Source: Collinsella aerofaciens (lineage in GTDB: Bacteria > Actinomycetota > Coriobacteriia > Coriobacteriales > Coriobacteriaceae). Taken from it: a stretch of 64,000 nucleotides of DNA. The notes below the pieces were generated by a model. The model did not search any database and had not been told where the DNA came from. It saw nothing but the letters and a program-made list of their open reading frames with translations. The stretch covers positions 45,244 to 109,243 of the forward strand of contig NZ_WQPL01000015.1 in assembly GCF_018785245.1 (NCBI RefSeq). The letters are read 5' to 3'. The stretch's first letter is position 1; every line of letters begins with the position of its first letter. A program made the translations under genes and the position numbers. This document shows positions 40,274-48,714 of the stretch, piece by piece.

Positions 40274-42073
40274 TTAGGCCTTTTTGCGACGATAGAGCAC
40301 GAAGCCGCAGACACCGATGACGACGACGGCGCCAACGGCCATGGCGGCCATGTTGTTGCCCTCGGACTTCTCCTCGGTTGCCTCTTCTTTAACCTCGGGC
40401 TCGGCTACATCCTCATCGGAGAGGGCCTCGTCGGCGTAGGTGATGGACTCGACTAGGCAGTCGTTGTCGGCATCGTAGTCGCTCGGGACGAACTCCTCGG
40501 AGAAGTCGCCCTCCTTAAGGTAGTCACGCATCTCCTCAAGCATGGCCTTGCACTTGAGGTAGGTGTTCTTGGTGGCAGCCTTGCCGGCCTTGTTGGCCAG
40601 GGCGGTACGGGCCTCGGTGCCTTCTTCGGCCTGCATGGCCTCGTCGACGGTCAGGTTCTGCTCGATGAGTTCCTTCTGCAGGGCGTCGAGATAGGCGCGG
40701 ACGCCGGTGGCGCAGTGGTCGCGGTTCTCATAGGCGAGCGTGTTGATGTCCATGAGGACGTAGTTGATGGAGTTCTTGGGCTCCTCGTTGTTCACGACGT
40801 CTTCCTCTTCGCAGTGATCGAAGGAGACATCCTGATCGCTGAAGTAGGGGCTGACCTCGGTGAGCAGTGCGGAGTAGAAGGGGATGGCGACGGAGAATTC
40901 GGCGTTGGAGAGCATCTCCCACTGAATGGTCGCGATCTCGGGGTCCATGCCCTGACGGATCTGGAAGGTGTGGATCTCGGTGTTGCGGTTGGAGCCGATG
41001 GCATAGGCGCCGTCGGTGTTGGCGTTGAGGCCGGCGACATTCTCGCCGCGAGCGGCGAAGGAACGAATCATCTCAAAGGTGTTCCAGTCGGACTTGCCGG
41101 GCTGGAAGAACAGCGGCTGCATCTCGTGGACCAGGGCGCCGGTCGTGGCGCGAGCCTCTTCGCGCTCGTCCTTGACGATCTCGTAGTCGGTGCCCTCGGC
41201 AAGCGGAGCCATGAAGTAATCACGACCCTGGATATAGCGCGACCACTGGTGCATACCGGCCTCGCTAATCTCCTCGCCGTAGGTCTTGGCGACGTCGAAC
41301 TTGCCGTCGGTGTACTCGGCAAAGCCCTTCTCCTTGGGCATGGACTCGATGCCCTCGGAATGGAGAAAGTTCTCGGTGTCATCGAGGTCGACGTTATAGG
41401 TGAGGTTGCCGATGTTGGGGTTGAGCGAGGCGATGTCATCGGTGAGCTTCATAGCAATCCACTGATGCCCGGAAAGCGCGGCGAACAGCCAGGTCTCGGT
41501 GCTGTCGGCGATGATGATCTGGTCGTTGGAGCAGACGCCCTGCTCGTCGATCAGGCTGCCGATGAGCTCGACGCCCTCGCGGGCCGTGGCGCTCTCGCCC
41601 AGGATGACGCTAGCGTAGTTGTACTCGCCGATACCGGTCTCCTCGGTGATGGGGTCGGCCTCTTCGGCCTTCTCGTTATAGGAGGTGCTCAGCGTGGCAG
41701 AGCAGGAAACGCCCTTCTCGTTGATGCCAGCCTCGGAATATGCGTCGTAGCGATCTTCCCACTGAGAGGGGTTGTCGCGAACGAAGGTGTAGCGGTAGGT
41801 TGCGCCCTTGGACTTGTATTCAAAACCGGACTCGACCGAGGTGTACTCGTTGCCGTTCTTGTGTGCGGGCTCAATGCCAAAGTGCTTGACATAGCGCGGA
41901 CCGAAGTCCTCGGAACGGCCGTAGTACGTGTTGCCGTCTGCCGTAAGCTTGCTGCCCATGTAGATCTGGGTGCAGGCGAGCGCCGAAGTCGGCATGGCCA
42001 TGATGGCCGCTGCTCCAAACGCAAGGCCGCAGCCGAGCTTTTTGAGCGTGTTGACAGGATGAGTAAACCTCAT
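40274..42073 (-). CDS. Exported C69-family dipeptidase, membrane anchored
   Basis: A 599-residue N-terminal-nucleophile peptidase. The signal peptide (LGCGLAFGAAAIMAMPTSAL) ends at ALA, and cleavage exposes Cys as the first mature residue (CTQIYMGSKLTADG), the catalytic nucleophile of C69 (PepD-like) dipeptidases. YYGRSEDFG and AGINEKGVSCSATLSTS are family motifs. A Lys/Glu-rich stalk leads to a C-terminal membrane helix (MAAMAVGAVVVIGVCGFVLY) and RRKKA, so the enzyme is held on the outer face. It probably trims dipeptides outside the cell. Start at 42073 has GGGAGGGATC before it. Confidence 0.88.
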   Translation of the reverse strand: MRFTHPVNTLKKLGCGLAFGAAAIMAMPTSALACTQIYMGSKLTADGNTYYGRSEDFGPRYVKHFGIEPAHKNGNEYTSVESGFEYKSKGATYRYTFVRDNPSQWEDRYDAYSEAGINEKGVSCSATLSTSYNEKAEEADPITEETGIGEYNYASVILGESATAREGVELIGSLIDEQGVCSNDQIIIADSTETWLFAALSGHQWIAMKLTDDIASLNPNIGNLTYNVDLDDTENFLHSEGIESMPKEKGFAEYTDGKFDVAKTYGEEISEAGMHQWSRYIQGRDYFMAPLAEGTDYEIVKDEREEARATTGALVHEMQPLFFQPGKSDWNTFEMIRSFAARGENVAGLNANTDGAYAIGSNRNTEIHTFQIRQGMDPEIATIQWEMLSNAEFSVAIPFYSALLTEVSPYFSDQDVSFDHCEEEDVVNNEEPKNSINYVLMDINTLAYENRDHCATGVRAYLDALQKELIEQNLTVDEAMQAEEGTEARTALANKAGKAATKNTYLKCKAMLEEMRDYLKEGDFSEEFVPSDYDADNDCLVESITYADEALSDEDVAEPEVKEEATEEKSEGNNMAAMAVGAVVVIGVCGFVLYRRKKA

Positions 42074-42381
42074 GATCCCTCCCAACCGTTGAAACCCCGC
42101 GGAACCATGCAGGATTTCAGCTAATAAATACATCTATTAGCCTATCGGAAGTCTAAATAGTATTCATCTATTTCGATGAAATACTCGATGAGCGTCCTAA
42201 AATATGCGATGAGCGGACAAGAATACTCATTATCTAGCTTTAGTTAAATAAAGACGCCCTGCAATTACTGTATCTGAATAAAGCGCCTTGCACGGGGCAC
42301 AAAGAAAAATCCCCCGCTGTCTGGCAAATGCATAAACAACGGGGGAAATGATAATTGGATGAATATCATACCAATGTGGAA
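42074..42381. promoter_or_regulatory. AT-rich control region of the dipeptidase gene
   Basis: An AT-rich stretch of about 300 bases lies between the dipeptidase start and the tiny gene at 42382. CGATGAGCG occurs twice as a direct repeat (42086+100 bases: 42186-42194 and 42207-42215), 21 bases apart, about two helical turns. GTATT...AATAC symmetry lies near 42160. These are candidate operator sites. No coding region is convincing here. Confidence 0.45.
42311..42345 (-). terminator. Terminator of the lipid-kinase / small membrane protein operon
   Basis: Read on the minus strand, CCCCCG and CGGGGG form the base of a hairpin followed by ATTTTTCTTT. It lies 37 bases after the stop of the 30-residue gene. 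Confidence 0.6.
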
Positions 42382-42474
42382 TTACTTCTTCCGGCGGTGG
42401 ATCACGTTAATCGCATAGCCGACGAGCATGGCCAAGACGATGACGATAAAGCCAATCAGGGGGTTGTCGTTCAT
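42382..42474 (-). CDS. 30-residue single-helix membrane protein
   Basis: A very short gene: MNDNPLIGFIVIVLAMLVGY, then AINVIHRRKK. A GGAGGA site precedes the ATG at 42474, and the gene begins nine bases after the stop of the lipid-kinase-like gene. It has one hydrophobic helix with a polar N-terminus and a basic C-terminus, so the C-terminus is likely cytosolic. A terminator follows. Small membrane proteins like this often modulate a partner encoded next to them, here perhaps the lipid kinase. No family is recognised. Confidence 0.65.
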   Translation of the reverse strand: MNDNPLIGFIVIVLAMLVGYAINVIHRRKK

Positions 42475-42483
42475 GGGGTCCTC

Positions 42484-43401
42484 CTATTTTCCGAGCGGGG
42501 AGAATTCGTCGACGATGAGGTCGAGGCATTGCGGAAGCGCGCGGGCTCCAAAGACGCCCGAGTTGCTGGAGATGATCTCGCCATCGAACTGCATGCCCAG
42601 CGACGGCGTGCAGGTGATTTTGGCTTCCTTGGTCTGGATGATCTTGAACTGCGGACGGCCGAGCACCTTGCCGGCGGGGTCGAGCGCGGCGGTGATCACA
42701 GTGGGCAGGAGCTGGACGGTTTTTACGGGCTCGATGACCGCGATGTCGACCATGCCGTCGTTCATGCGGCAATCGGGGAACAGGTTGATGTCGTTTTGAA
42801 TGACCGAGGTGTTGCCGGCCATGCAGCAGATGCCATCGAGCTCCTCGACAATGCCGTCATGCTCAATCGTAAAGTGCGCCACCGTGGGGTTGGGTGTGGC
42901 GAGCGCCGACAGGAAATAGGCGATCTCACCGATGTCGTTTTTGGCGGGGGCGGCCTTCATCATGATCTCGGCGTCGAAGCCCGAGCCGGCGATGATGATA
43001 AAGCCGTGGCGCTTCTCGTTGCCGTTCTCGTCGAGCCAAAAGAGCTCGCCCATGTCCACTTTGACCGTGCGACCGGCGCGGCAAGCCTTGGCAAGCGCCG
43101 CTGCCTCGGGGGCATTACCGATGTTGTTAAAGAACAGGCAGGCCGTGCCGGAGGGGAAGACGAGCGTGGGGACACCGCACCCGCGCATTTGGTCGAGCAC
43201 GTTGGAGACGGTGCCGTCGCCGCCCGAAACGACCACGCGATCAAACTCGCGCACGTCTGCCACGGCGTCCTCGGGTTCCATGCCATCGCCGATAAAGCGC
43301 ATCACGACCTCGTCGCCGCCCTGCGCGAGGGCGTGCGTGAACGCGTAGATTTCATCTGAGCTGGGGCCCGATGCCGGGTTGTGGATGATAAGGCAGCGCA
43401 T
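42484..43401 (-). CDS. Diacylglycerol kinase / sphingosine kinase-like protein
   Basis: A 305-residue member of the DAGK catalytic-domain family (DagK/YegS-like). It opens MRCLIIHNPASGPSSDEIYA, then has the nucleotide-binding VVVSGGDGTVSNVLDQM with the GGDGT motif and FPSGTACLFFNNIG. A C-terminal beta-domain (FDAEIMMKAAP, MNDGMVDIAVIEPV) follows. Such enzymes phosphorylate diacylglycerol or related lipids with ATP at the membrane. The expected GT(A/S)NDF-like motif appears as GTACLFFNN, a noticeable variant. The tiny membrane protein gene lies just downstream. Confidence 0.85.
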   Translation of the reverse strand: MRCLIIHNPASGPSSDEIYAFTHALAQGGDEVVMRFIGDGMEPEDAVADVREFDRVVVSGGDGTVSNVLDQMRGCGVPTLVFPSGTACLFFNNIGNAPEAAALAKACRAGRTVKVDMGELFWLDENGNEKRHGFIIIAGSGFDAEIMMKAAPAKNDIGEIAYFLSALATPNPTVAHFTIEHDGIVEELDGICCMAGNTSVIQNDINLFPDCRMNDGMVDIAVIEPVKTVQLLPTVITAALDPAGKVLGRPQFKIIQTKEAKITCTPSLGMQFDGEIISSNSGVFGARALPQCLDLIVDEFSPLGK

Positions 43402-43499
43402 ACTTACGTTCCCGTTCTGTGACTAACCGAGTATAGTTGTAAGGCAATGCCGATATCCTACCCGTGTTTTTCGGGCCTAACCTTATTCGATGGGTTGAT

Positions 43500-44633
43500 A
43501 TGTACATTTCCACACATCAGGCTCTACTCGACTTTTGCCAGCGCGCCCGCGAGTTCGACGCGATTGCCGTCGATACCGAGTTTTTGCGCGAGCGCACGTT
43601 CCACCCGCGCCTGTGCTTGGTCCAGATTGCCACCCCTGCCGAGAGCGTCGCGGTCGATCCTCTGGTGATCGACGACCTATCGCCGCTGGCCGAGCTTATG
43701 GGCGATGAGAGCGTGACCAAGGTGTTTCACGCTTGCTCGCAGGATATGGAGGTTATGCTCCATACCGTGGGCGTGCTGCCGCGTCCCATTTTTGACACGC
43801 AGGTGGCCGCCGCCTTTTTGGGCGAGCGCCAGCAGATTTCCTACGGCGCGCTCGTGCAGACGTTTTGCGGCGTCTCATTGCCCAAGACCGAGTCGCTTAC
43901 CGATTGGTCGCGCCGCCCGCTGACCGATAAGCAGATCGAGTACGCGATCGATGACGTCAAGTACCTGATCGTTGCCTATACCGAGATGATGAGTCGCCTG
44001 CGCGAGCTGGGCCGGGTGGACTGGGTGCTCGACGAGTTGCGTCCGCTGGCCGACGAGTCGCACTATCGCGCCGATCGTCACGAGGCATTCCGCAAGGTCA
44101 AGCGCATCAACTCCTGCAGCCGCCATCAGCTGGGCATTGCGCGCGAGCTTGCCGCTTGGCGCGAGGACCGCGCCGAGCGCCGCAACATCCCACGCAAGTG
44201 GGTCATGTCCGACGATACGCTGCTGGCCCTGGTTAAACGTAATCCCGTTCGTGTTGAGGAGTTCCGCAGCATTCGCGGTACCGACCAGCTGGGGGAGCGC
44301 GACGTGGACGGCGCGCTCATGGCCATTAAGCGCGGTGCGAGCTGCCCACACGATCGCCTACCGCTCATGGTGCGCGGGCACCGTCAGATTTCGCCGGAGT
44401 TGGAGAGCGTGACGGACCTGATGTATGCGCTCATTCGCCTGGTTGCCGAGCGCTCGGGCGTGGCGACCTCGGTCATTGCCTCGCGCGATGACCTGGCCGA
44501 CTATATTGAGCATCCCGAGCAGAGCCCCCTGCGCGAAGGCTGGCGCTTTGAGCTCGTGGGCTCGCGCCTGGACGATTTGCTCTCGGGCAATATGGGACTC
44601 ACCGTGAAGGACGGAAAGATTGAGTTGTTATAG
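43500..44633 (+). CDS. rnd: Ribonuclease D
   Basis: A 377-residue DEDDy 3'-5' exoribonuclease involved in RNA 3' processing. Exo I has Asp and Glu in FDAIAVDTEFLRERTF, Exo II has Asp in KVFHACSQDMEVML, and Exo III has Tyr and Asp in QIEYAIDDVKYLIVAY. An HRDC domain follows (SCSRHQLGIARELAAWREDR, then NIPRKWVMSDDTLLALVKRN) and a second helical region to the end. I chose the ATG at 43500 (MYISTHQALLDFCQRA); an upstream frame from 43464 is less conserved in look. The ribosome site is weak. The gene is divergent from the lipid kinase gene. Confidence 0.92.
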   Translation: MYISTHQALLDFCQRAREFDAIAVDTEFLRERTFHPRLCLVQIATPAESVAVDPLVIDDLSPLAELMGDESVTKVFHACSQDMEVMLHTVGVLPRPIFDTQVAAAFLGERQQISYGALVQTFCGVSLPKTESLTDWSRRPLTDKQIEYAIDDVKYLIVAYTEMMSRLRELGRVDWVLDELRPLADESHYRADRHEAFRKVKRINSCSRHQLGIARELAAWREDRAERRNIPRKWVMSDDTLLALVKRNPVRVEEFRSIRGTDQLGERDVDGALMAIKRGASCPHDRLPLMVRGHRQISPELESVTDLMYALIRLVAERSGVATSVIASRDDLADYIEHPEQSPLREGWRFELVGSRLDDLLSGNMGLTVKDGKIELL

Positions 44634-44697
44634 GGAAGCCTAGCCGGCTGAGTGGGTAGAATGCCTCCAACGTGTAACTCGATTCGGAGGAATTCGC

Positions 44698-45402
44698 ATG
44701 CCTTATTACTATGGATACGGCTTTGGCATTGACCCGCTGTACCTGCTGGTTGTTCTTGTCTGCACGGTGCTCGGCCTTGCCGCGCAGAGCTATATCAACT
44801 CGACGTACAAGACGTGGTCCAAGGTGCGCTCGGACGGCGATACGGGTGCCACGGTCGCTCGCCGCATGCTCAATGCCAACGGCTGTAGCGCCGTGGGCAT
44901 CAAGGGCGTTGCCGGCGAGCTCACCGATCATTACAACCCGCAGGACAACAACCTGTATCTGTCGGATGCCAACCGTTCGGGCGGGTCGGTCGCAAGCGTT
45001 GCCGTCGCCTGTCACGAGGCGGGCCATGCCGCCCAGCGCCAAAGCGGCTATGCCATGATGAAGGTACGCACCGCTTTGGTCCCCGTCGTCAACTTTACCC
45101 AGAACACCTGGACGATCGTGCTGCTCATGGGCTTGTTCATGAACATTGCGGGACTCACGACCCTCGCGCTGGTCTTCTTCTCGTTTAGTGTGCTGTTCCA
45201 ACTCGTTACGCTGCCGGTCGAGATTGATGCCAGTCGCCGCGCCGTGGCGTATATCGAGCAGTCGGGCATGAGTTCCAAGCAGGTCAACGGTGCCAAGAAG
45301 GTGCTGACGGCAGCCGCGCTCACCTACGTGGCGGCGGCGCTCACTTCGATCATCCAACTGCTCTACCTTATGGCTCGTTACAACAGAAACTCCAACCGAT
45401 AA
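44698..45402 (+). CDS. Zinc metallopeptidase, YugP-like membrane protein
   Basis: A 234-residue neutral zinc metallopeptidase of the YugP family (PF04298). It has a tyrosine/glycine-rich N-terminus (MPYYYGYGFGIDPLYLL) and one N-terminal helix. The zinc motif is VAVACHEAGHAAQRQ with HEXXH, preceded by NLYLSDANRSGGSVASV. Two or three helices follow, with PVEIDASRRAVAYIE supplying the third ligand Glu or Asp. The role is membrane proteolysis of unknown substrate. CGGAGGAATTCGC gives a strong ribosome site. Confidence 0.9.
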   Translation: MPYYYGYGFGIDPLYLLVVLVCTVLGLAAQSYINSTYKTWSKVRSDGDTGATVARRMLNANGCSAVGIKGVAGELTDHYNPQDNNLYLSDANRSGGSVASVAVACHEAGHAAQRQSGYAMMKVRTALVPVVNFTQNTWTIVLLMGLFMNIAGLTTLALVFFSFSVLFQLVTLPVEIDASRRAVAYIEQSGMSSKQVNGAKKVLTAAALTYVAAALTSIIQLLYLMARYNRNSNR

Positions 45403-45418
45403 CAAATTGGGTCGCTGG

Positions 45419-45448
45419 GCGCCGCGGGGATTCGTGTCCCCGCGGCGC
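45419..45448. terminator. Terminator after the zinc peptidase gene
   Basis: GCGCCGCGGGGA, loop TTCGTG and TCCCCGCGGCGC form a perfect 12-bp stem; only a short T-rich stretch follows. Confidence 0.6.
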
Positions 45449-45517
45449 TGTACTATGTGTTGGACTTGAATTTGCGCAGGGCCGGAGCCCGTGTGCACGA
45501 TGACGAAAGGGGGCTGC

Positions 45518-46969
45518 GTGGCAGGCTGGAATCTGACCGGCAATACCGTTTCCGCCGAGTTCGACGGATCGGACGAGCAGGAGCGCAAAGAGCTCAGCGT
45601 GAGCCAAGCGGTGGAGATCGCCGCCGGCGCGCTCGATGCCATTCCGCAGCTGAGCGTTTTGGGTGAGGTCACGGGTTTTCGTGGTCCCAATGCCCGAAGC
45701 GGCCACTGCTACTTCCAAATCAAGGACGACTCGGCGGCCGTCGACTGCATCATCTGGAAGGGCGCCTACCTTAAGCGCACCTTCGATCTGCGCGACGGCA
45801 TGCAGGTAAGCTTTAAGGGCAGCTTCAATCTCTACAAGCCTACGGGTCGCATGAGCTTCGTCGCCCGCTCGTTCTCGCTGGCGGGGGAGGGCTTGCTGCG
45901 TCAGCAGGTGGCTCAGTTGGCCGAAAAGCTACGCCGCGAGGGCCTGATGGACGAAGCGCGCAAGCGCCGCATCCCGGTGTTTTGCTCGCGCGTGGCGGTT
46001 GTCACCTCGCTTTCGGGCGCCGTAATCGACGACGTCAAGCGTACGCTGCGCCGTCGCAACCCGCTCGTCGAGCTTGTCTGCGTGGGCGCAAAGGTCCAGG
46101 GCGAGGGTGCGCCGGCAGAGCTTATTGAAGGCTTGCGTCGCGCCGCTGCCATTACGCCGGCGCCCGATTGCATTTTGCTCGTGCGTGGCGGCGGTTCCTT
46201 CGAGGACCTCATGACCTTTAACGACGAGGAGCTTGCCCGTGCGGTGGCAGCCTGTCCCGTGCCCGTGGTGACGGGCATTGGGCATGAGCCCGATACCTCG
46301 ATCTGCGACATGGTGAGCGACCGTCGCGCCTCCACGCCCACGGCTGCGGCAGAATCGGTGGCGCCGGCTATGACGGAGTTGGTCGATGTGCTCGAGACGC
46401 GCCATCAGCGTCTGGGCGCCGCGATGGCTTCGATGATCGGGTCGGATCAGGTCGATTTGGAAATGCTCGACCAGCGCGGTCGTCGGGCCTGGGACACCTA
46501 TACGGCTCGTCTGGGCGCCGCGCTCGATGCAGCCGCGTGCCGCCCGTGCCTCAACGACCCCACGTTTATGGTCGAGCGTCGCGAGTCTGAGCTCGCCCTG
46601 ACGGCCGATCGTCTGTCGGGCGCCATAACGCGTTCGGTTGGGGCCTTCCGCTCCAACTTCGAGCGTCTGCCCGAGCGCTTGGTTGCAAGCACCTCGGGGC
46701 TCGATGGCAAGCGCCATGCGCTCACACTTGCGAGTTCCCGTCTGGAGCATCAGGGGCGCACGATGCTCAGCAAATCCGCGTCCGACCTGGGCCGAGCTGC
46801 CGCGTCGCTCGATGCCTTGTCGCCGCTCAAGGTGCTTGCCCGCGGTTACTCCATCGCGTACAGCGAGGACGGTGTGGCTACGAGCGTCAAGACCTTTAAG
46901 CCGGGCGACGCTATTCGCGTGCGCATGGCGGACGGCAACGTGGCAGCAACCGTCGATACGGTCGAGTAA
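45518..46969 (+). CDS. xseA: Exodeoxyribonuclease VII large subunit
   Basis: A 483-residue nuclease subunit that degrades single-stranded DNA with XseB. An N-terminal OB-fold (LSVLGEVTGFRGPNARSGHC, then YFQIKDDSAAVDCIIWKGAY) is followed by the catalytic domain (VAVVTSLSGAVIDDVKRTLR, LLVRGGGSFEDLMTFNDEEL, VVTGIGHEPDTSICDMVSDR, ASTPTAAAESVAP), which is typical of XseA. Long helices and a C-terminal barrel strand (LARGYSIAYSEDG) finish the protein. The GTG at 45518 was chosen because AAAGGGGG lies just before it; 45500 (ATG) and 45491 (GTG) are possible. xseB lies 42 bases downstream, and the two are one operon. Confidence 0.93.
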   Translation: MAGWNLTGNTVSAEFDGSDEQERKELSVSQAVEIAAGALDAIPQLSVLGEVTGFRGPNARSGHCYFQIKDDSAAVDCIIWKGAYLKRTFDLRDGMQVSFKGSFNLYKPTGRMSFVARSFSLAGEGLLRQQVAQLAEKLRREGLMDEARKRRIPVFCSRVAVVTSLSGAVIDDVKRTLRRRNPLVELVCVGAKVQGEGAPAELIEGLRRAAAITPAPDCILLVRGGGSFEDLMTFNDEELARAVAACPVPVVTGIGHEPDTSICDMVSDRRASTPTAAAESVAPAMTELVDVLETRHQRLGAAMASMIGSDQVDLEMLDQRGRRAWDTYTARLGAALDAAACRPCLNDPTFMVERRESELALTADRLSGAITRSVGAFRSNFERLPERLVASTSGLDGKRHALTLASSRLEHQGRTMLSKSASDLGRAAASLDALSPLKVLARGYSIAYSEDGVATSVKTFKPGDAIRVRMADGNVAATVDTVE

Positions 46970-47011
46970 GTCGCGTTTCATAGCGATAAACCTTTAGGAA
47001 AGGAAACAGAT

Positions 47012-47278
47012 ATGGCAGAGAAGACCCCGGTCGAGCAGCTTACGTACAAGCAGGCTTCGCAGGAGTTGGAGCTCATCATCCGCAGCTTGGAGTCGGGCGA
47101 TATGGAGCTCGAGGAGTCGCTCGAGAGCTATACCCGCGGCGTCGAGCTCCTCAAGAGCCTGCGCACCCGCCTGTCCGATGCCGAGCAGAAGGTCTCGGTG
47201 CTTCTTAAGGACGTCGACGGCAACGACGTGCTCGCCGACGGCGAAGCCGCCAACACGGACGACAACCTCTCGTTCTAA
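47012..47278 (+). CDS. xseB: Exodeoxyribonuclease VII small subunit
   Basis: An 88-residue protein with the XseB pattern: LTYKQASQELELIIRSLESG, then DMELEESLESYTRGVELLKS, a two-helix hairpin. The partner XseA is encoded immediately upstream. Several small subunits bind along the long helices of one XseA to form the active complex. AGGAAAGG precedes the ATG. The C-terminal acidic tail (DVDGNDVLADGEAANTDD) is longer than the helical core needs. The length is normal. Confidence 0.93.
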   Translation: MAEKTPVEQLTYKQASQELELIIRSLESGDMELEESLESYTRGVELLKSLRTRLSDAEQKVSVLLKDVDGNDVLADGEAANTDDNLSF

Positions 47279-47327
47279 CCATCCCGACCAAATATAATTG
47301 GCTTGGTCTGTGAGAAAGGAACCAACC

Positions 47328-47663
47328 ATGTGCGATTGCATCTTCTGCAAAATTGCCAACCACGAGATCCCCTCGACCGTTGTCTATGAGGACGACCAGG
47401 TCATCGCCTTCGACGACCTCAATCCCCAGGCGCCGGTCCATACGCTCGTGATCCCCAAGAAGCACTACAGTGACATCGCCGACAACGTACCTGCCGAGAC
47501 CATGGGCGCCATGGCTCACGCCATCCAGGAGGTCGCTAAGGCCAAGGGCTTGGAGGACGGTTTCCGCGTCATCTCCAACAAGGGCGTCAACGCCGGCCAG
47601 ACCGTCATGCACTTCCACATGCACGTTCTCGGCGGCAAAAACCTGGGCGAGAACCTCATCTGA
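47328..47663 (+). CDS. HIT-family nucleotide hydrolase
   Basis: A 111-residue HIT (histidine triad) protein. It opens CDCIFCKIANHEIPSTVVYE with two Cys pairs for zinc, then DLNPQAPVHTLVIPKKHYSD. The triad HFHMHVLGG near the C-terminus (GQTVMHFHMHVLGGKNLGEN) carries the nucleophilic His. HIT proteins hydrolyse phosphoramidates such as AMP-lysine or AMP-NH2. The ATG at 47328 has AAAGGAACC before it. The gene lies 49 bases after xseB and may be co-transcribed. The length is normal for the HinT branch. Confidence 0.92.
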   Translation: MCDCIFCKIANHEIPSTVVYEDDQVIAFDDLNPQAPVHTLVIPKKHYSDIADNVPAETMGAMAHAIQEVAKAKGLEDGFRVISNKGVNAGQTVMHFHMHVLGGKNLGENLI

Positions 47664-47704
47664 GGACGCACGGCCCGTCGACTTGGCTGCCTTTGGAGTA
47701 ACCT

Positions 47705-48595
47705 ATGCAGCTTTCTCAACTCGAATACCTTCAAGCGGTAGCGAACTACGGCGGCGTGCGCAAAGCGGCTCGCGCCGTTCACGTGAGCCCACAGGCCGTT
47801 TCGTCGGCAATCAAAAAGTTGGAATCTGAGTATCAGATTGTTTTGCTCGACCGATCGGCGGGGGAGGCTGTTTTGTCTCCGGCGGGCAGAGAATTTGCGC
47901 GTCGTGCACGCGTGATCCTGGCACAAGTCGACGATCTCAAAAAGTACGCTCAATCGGGGAACGGCGGCGTTTCGCCCGACGGCCACTTCCGTCTTTACGC
48001 CCCCTGTCTTCACGGGCGGGGGCGTCTTTTTTCCGAAAACTGGTACGACTCGTTTGAAAGCTTGCACCCCCAGATTCACCTTGATGTTTGGCATCAGCCA
48101 ACGGCCACATGCTTTGAATCACTTGTGCTTGGCATTTCGGATGCGGCCATCTCATTTGAGGAACCAAGGGATAGTGTCCTTTCTTCGAAATACTTGGGTG
48201 AAAAGGAGCTCAAGGTTCTTTCGTGTCCAGCGGGTCATCAATCTGTGGGTGCTATGACCGTTCGTGAGTTGCTGGGCGGCAGGCTGGCTGTTCCCATTAA
48301 TTTGTCACCCTGTCTCAATGCAATCAACCAATGTCCCGAGGCTCAGCTGGTTAATTTCCGCTTCCGCGACGTCGAATACGAAAACAGGGCGCAGACTGAG
48401 TTTCTTCAAGCCGGGGGATTGATATTGAGTTTTTCTGGCTCTTCTCTCGCAACAGATGGACTGGAAGTGAGCGAGTGCTCCATTGAAGGCTCGCATGACG
48501 TGGCCTTGCCCATCTATTTTTGCTATCGACAAAATGCCTGGACCGATCGACACCAGACGGTATTTCTTCACCTATTGCGTCATCTCGCTTCGTGA
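47705..48595 (+). CDS. LysR-family transcriptional regulator
   Basis: A 296-residue LysR-type regulator. The N-terminal winged helix (MQLSQLEYLQAVANYGGVRK, then AARAVHVSPQAVSSAIKKLE, then LLDRSAGEAVLSPAGREFAR) is typical, and a linker helix and an effector-binding domain follow. The effector region is less conserved-looking than the HTH, and the ligand is unknown. The MFS gene lies 119 bases downstream in the same direction, so the regulator may control it. Base use is somewhat less GC-rich than the exonuclease genes upstream, and more so in the MFS gene, hinting at joint acquisition. Confidence 0.85.
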   Translation: MQLSQLEYLQAVANYGGVRKAARAVHVSPQAVSSAIKKLESEYQIVLLDRSAGEAVLSPAGREFARRARVILAQVDDLKKYAQSGNGGVSPDGHFRLYAPCLHGRGRLFSENWYDSFESLHPQIHLDVWHQPTATCFESLVLGISDAAISFEEPRDSVLSSKYLGEKELKVLSCPAGHQSVGAMTVRELLGGRLAVPINLSPCLNAINQCPEAQLVNFRFRDVEYENRAQTEFLQAGGLILSFSGSSLATDGLEVSECSIEGSHDVALPIYFCYRQNAWTDRHQTVFLHLLRHLAS

Positions 48596-48714
48596 GGCCA
48601 TTTGGCCTCGTGGCGTCAAGTGAATGTTGACGCCTTGTAACACATGACTGACGGCTTTGCCCTCATACTTTTCCAAGATTTCGGTTTGGGCTATTGGCTC
48701 TTGGAGGGCGGAGC

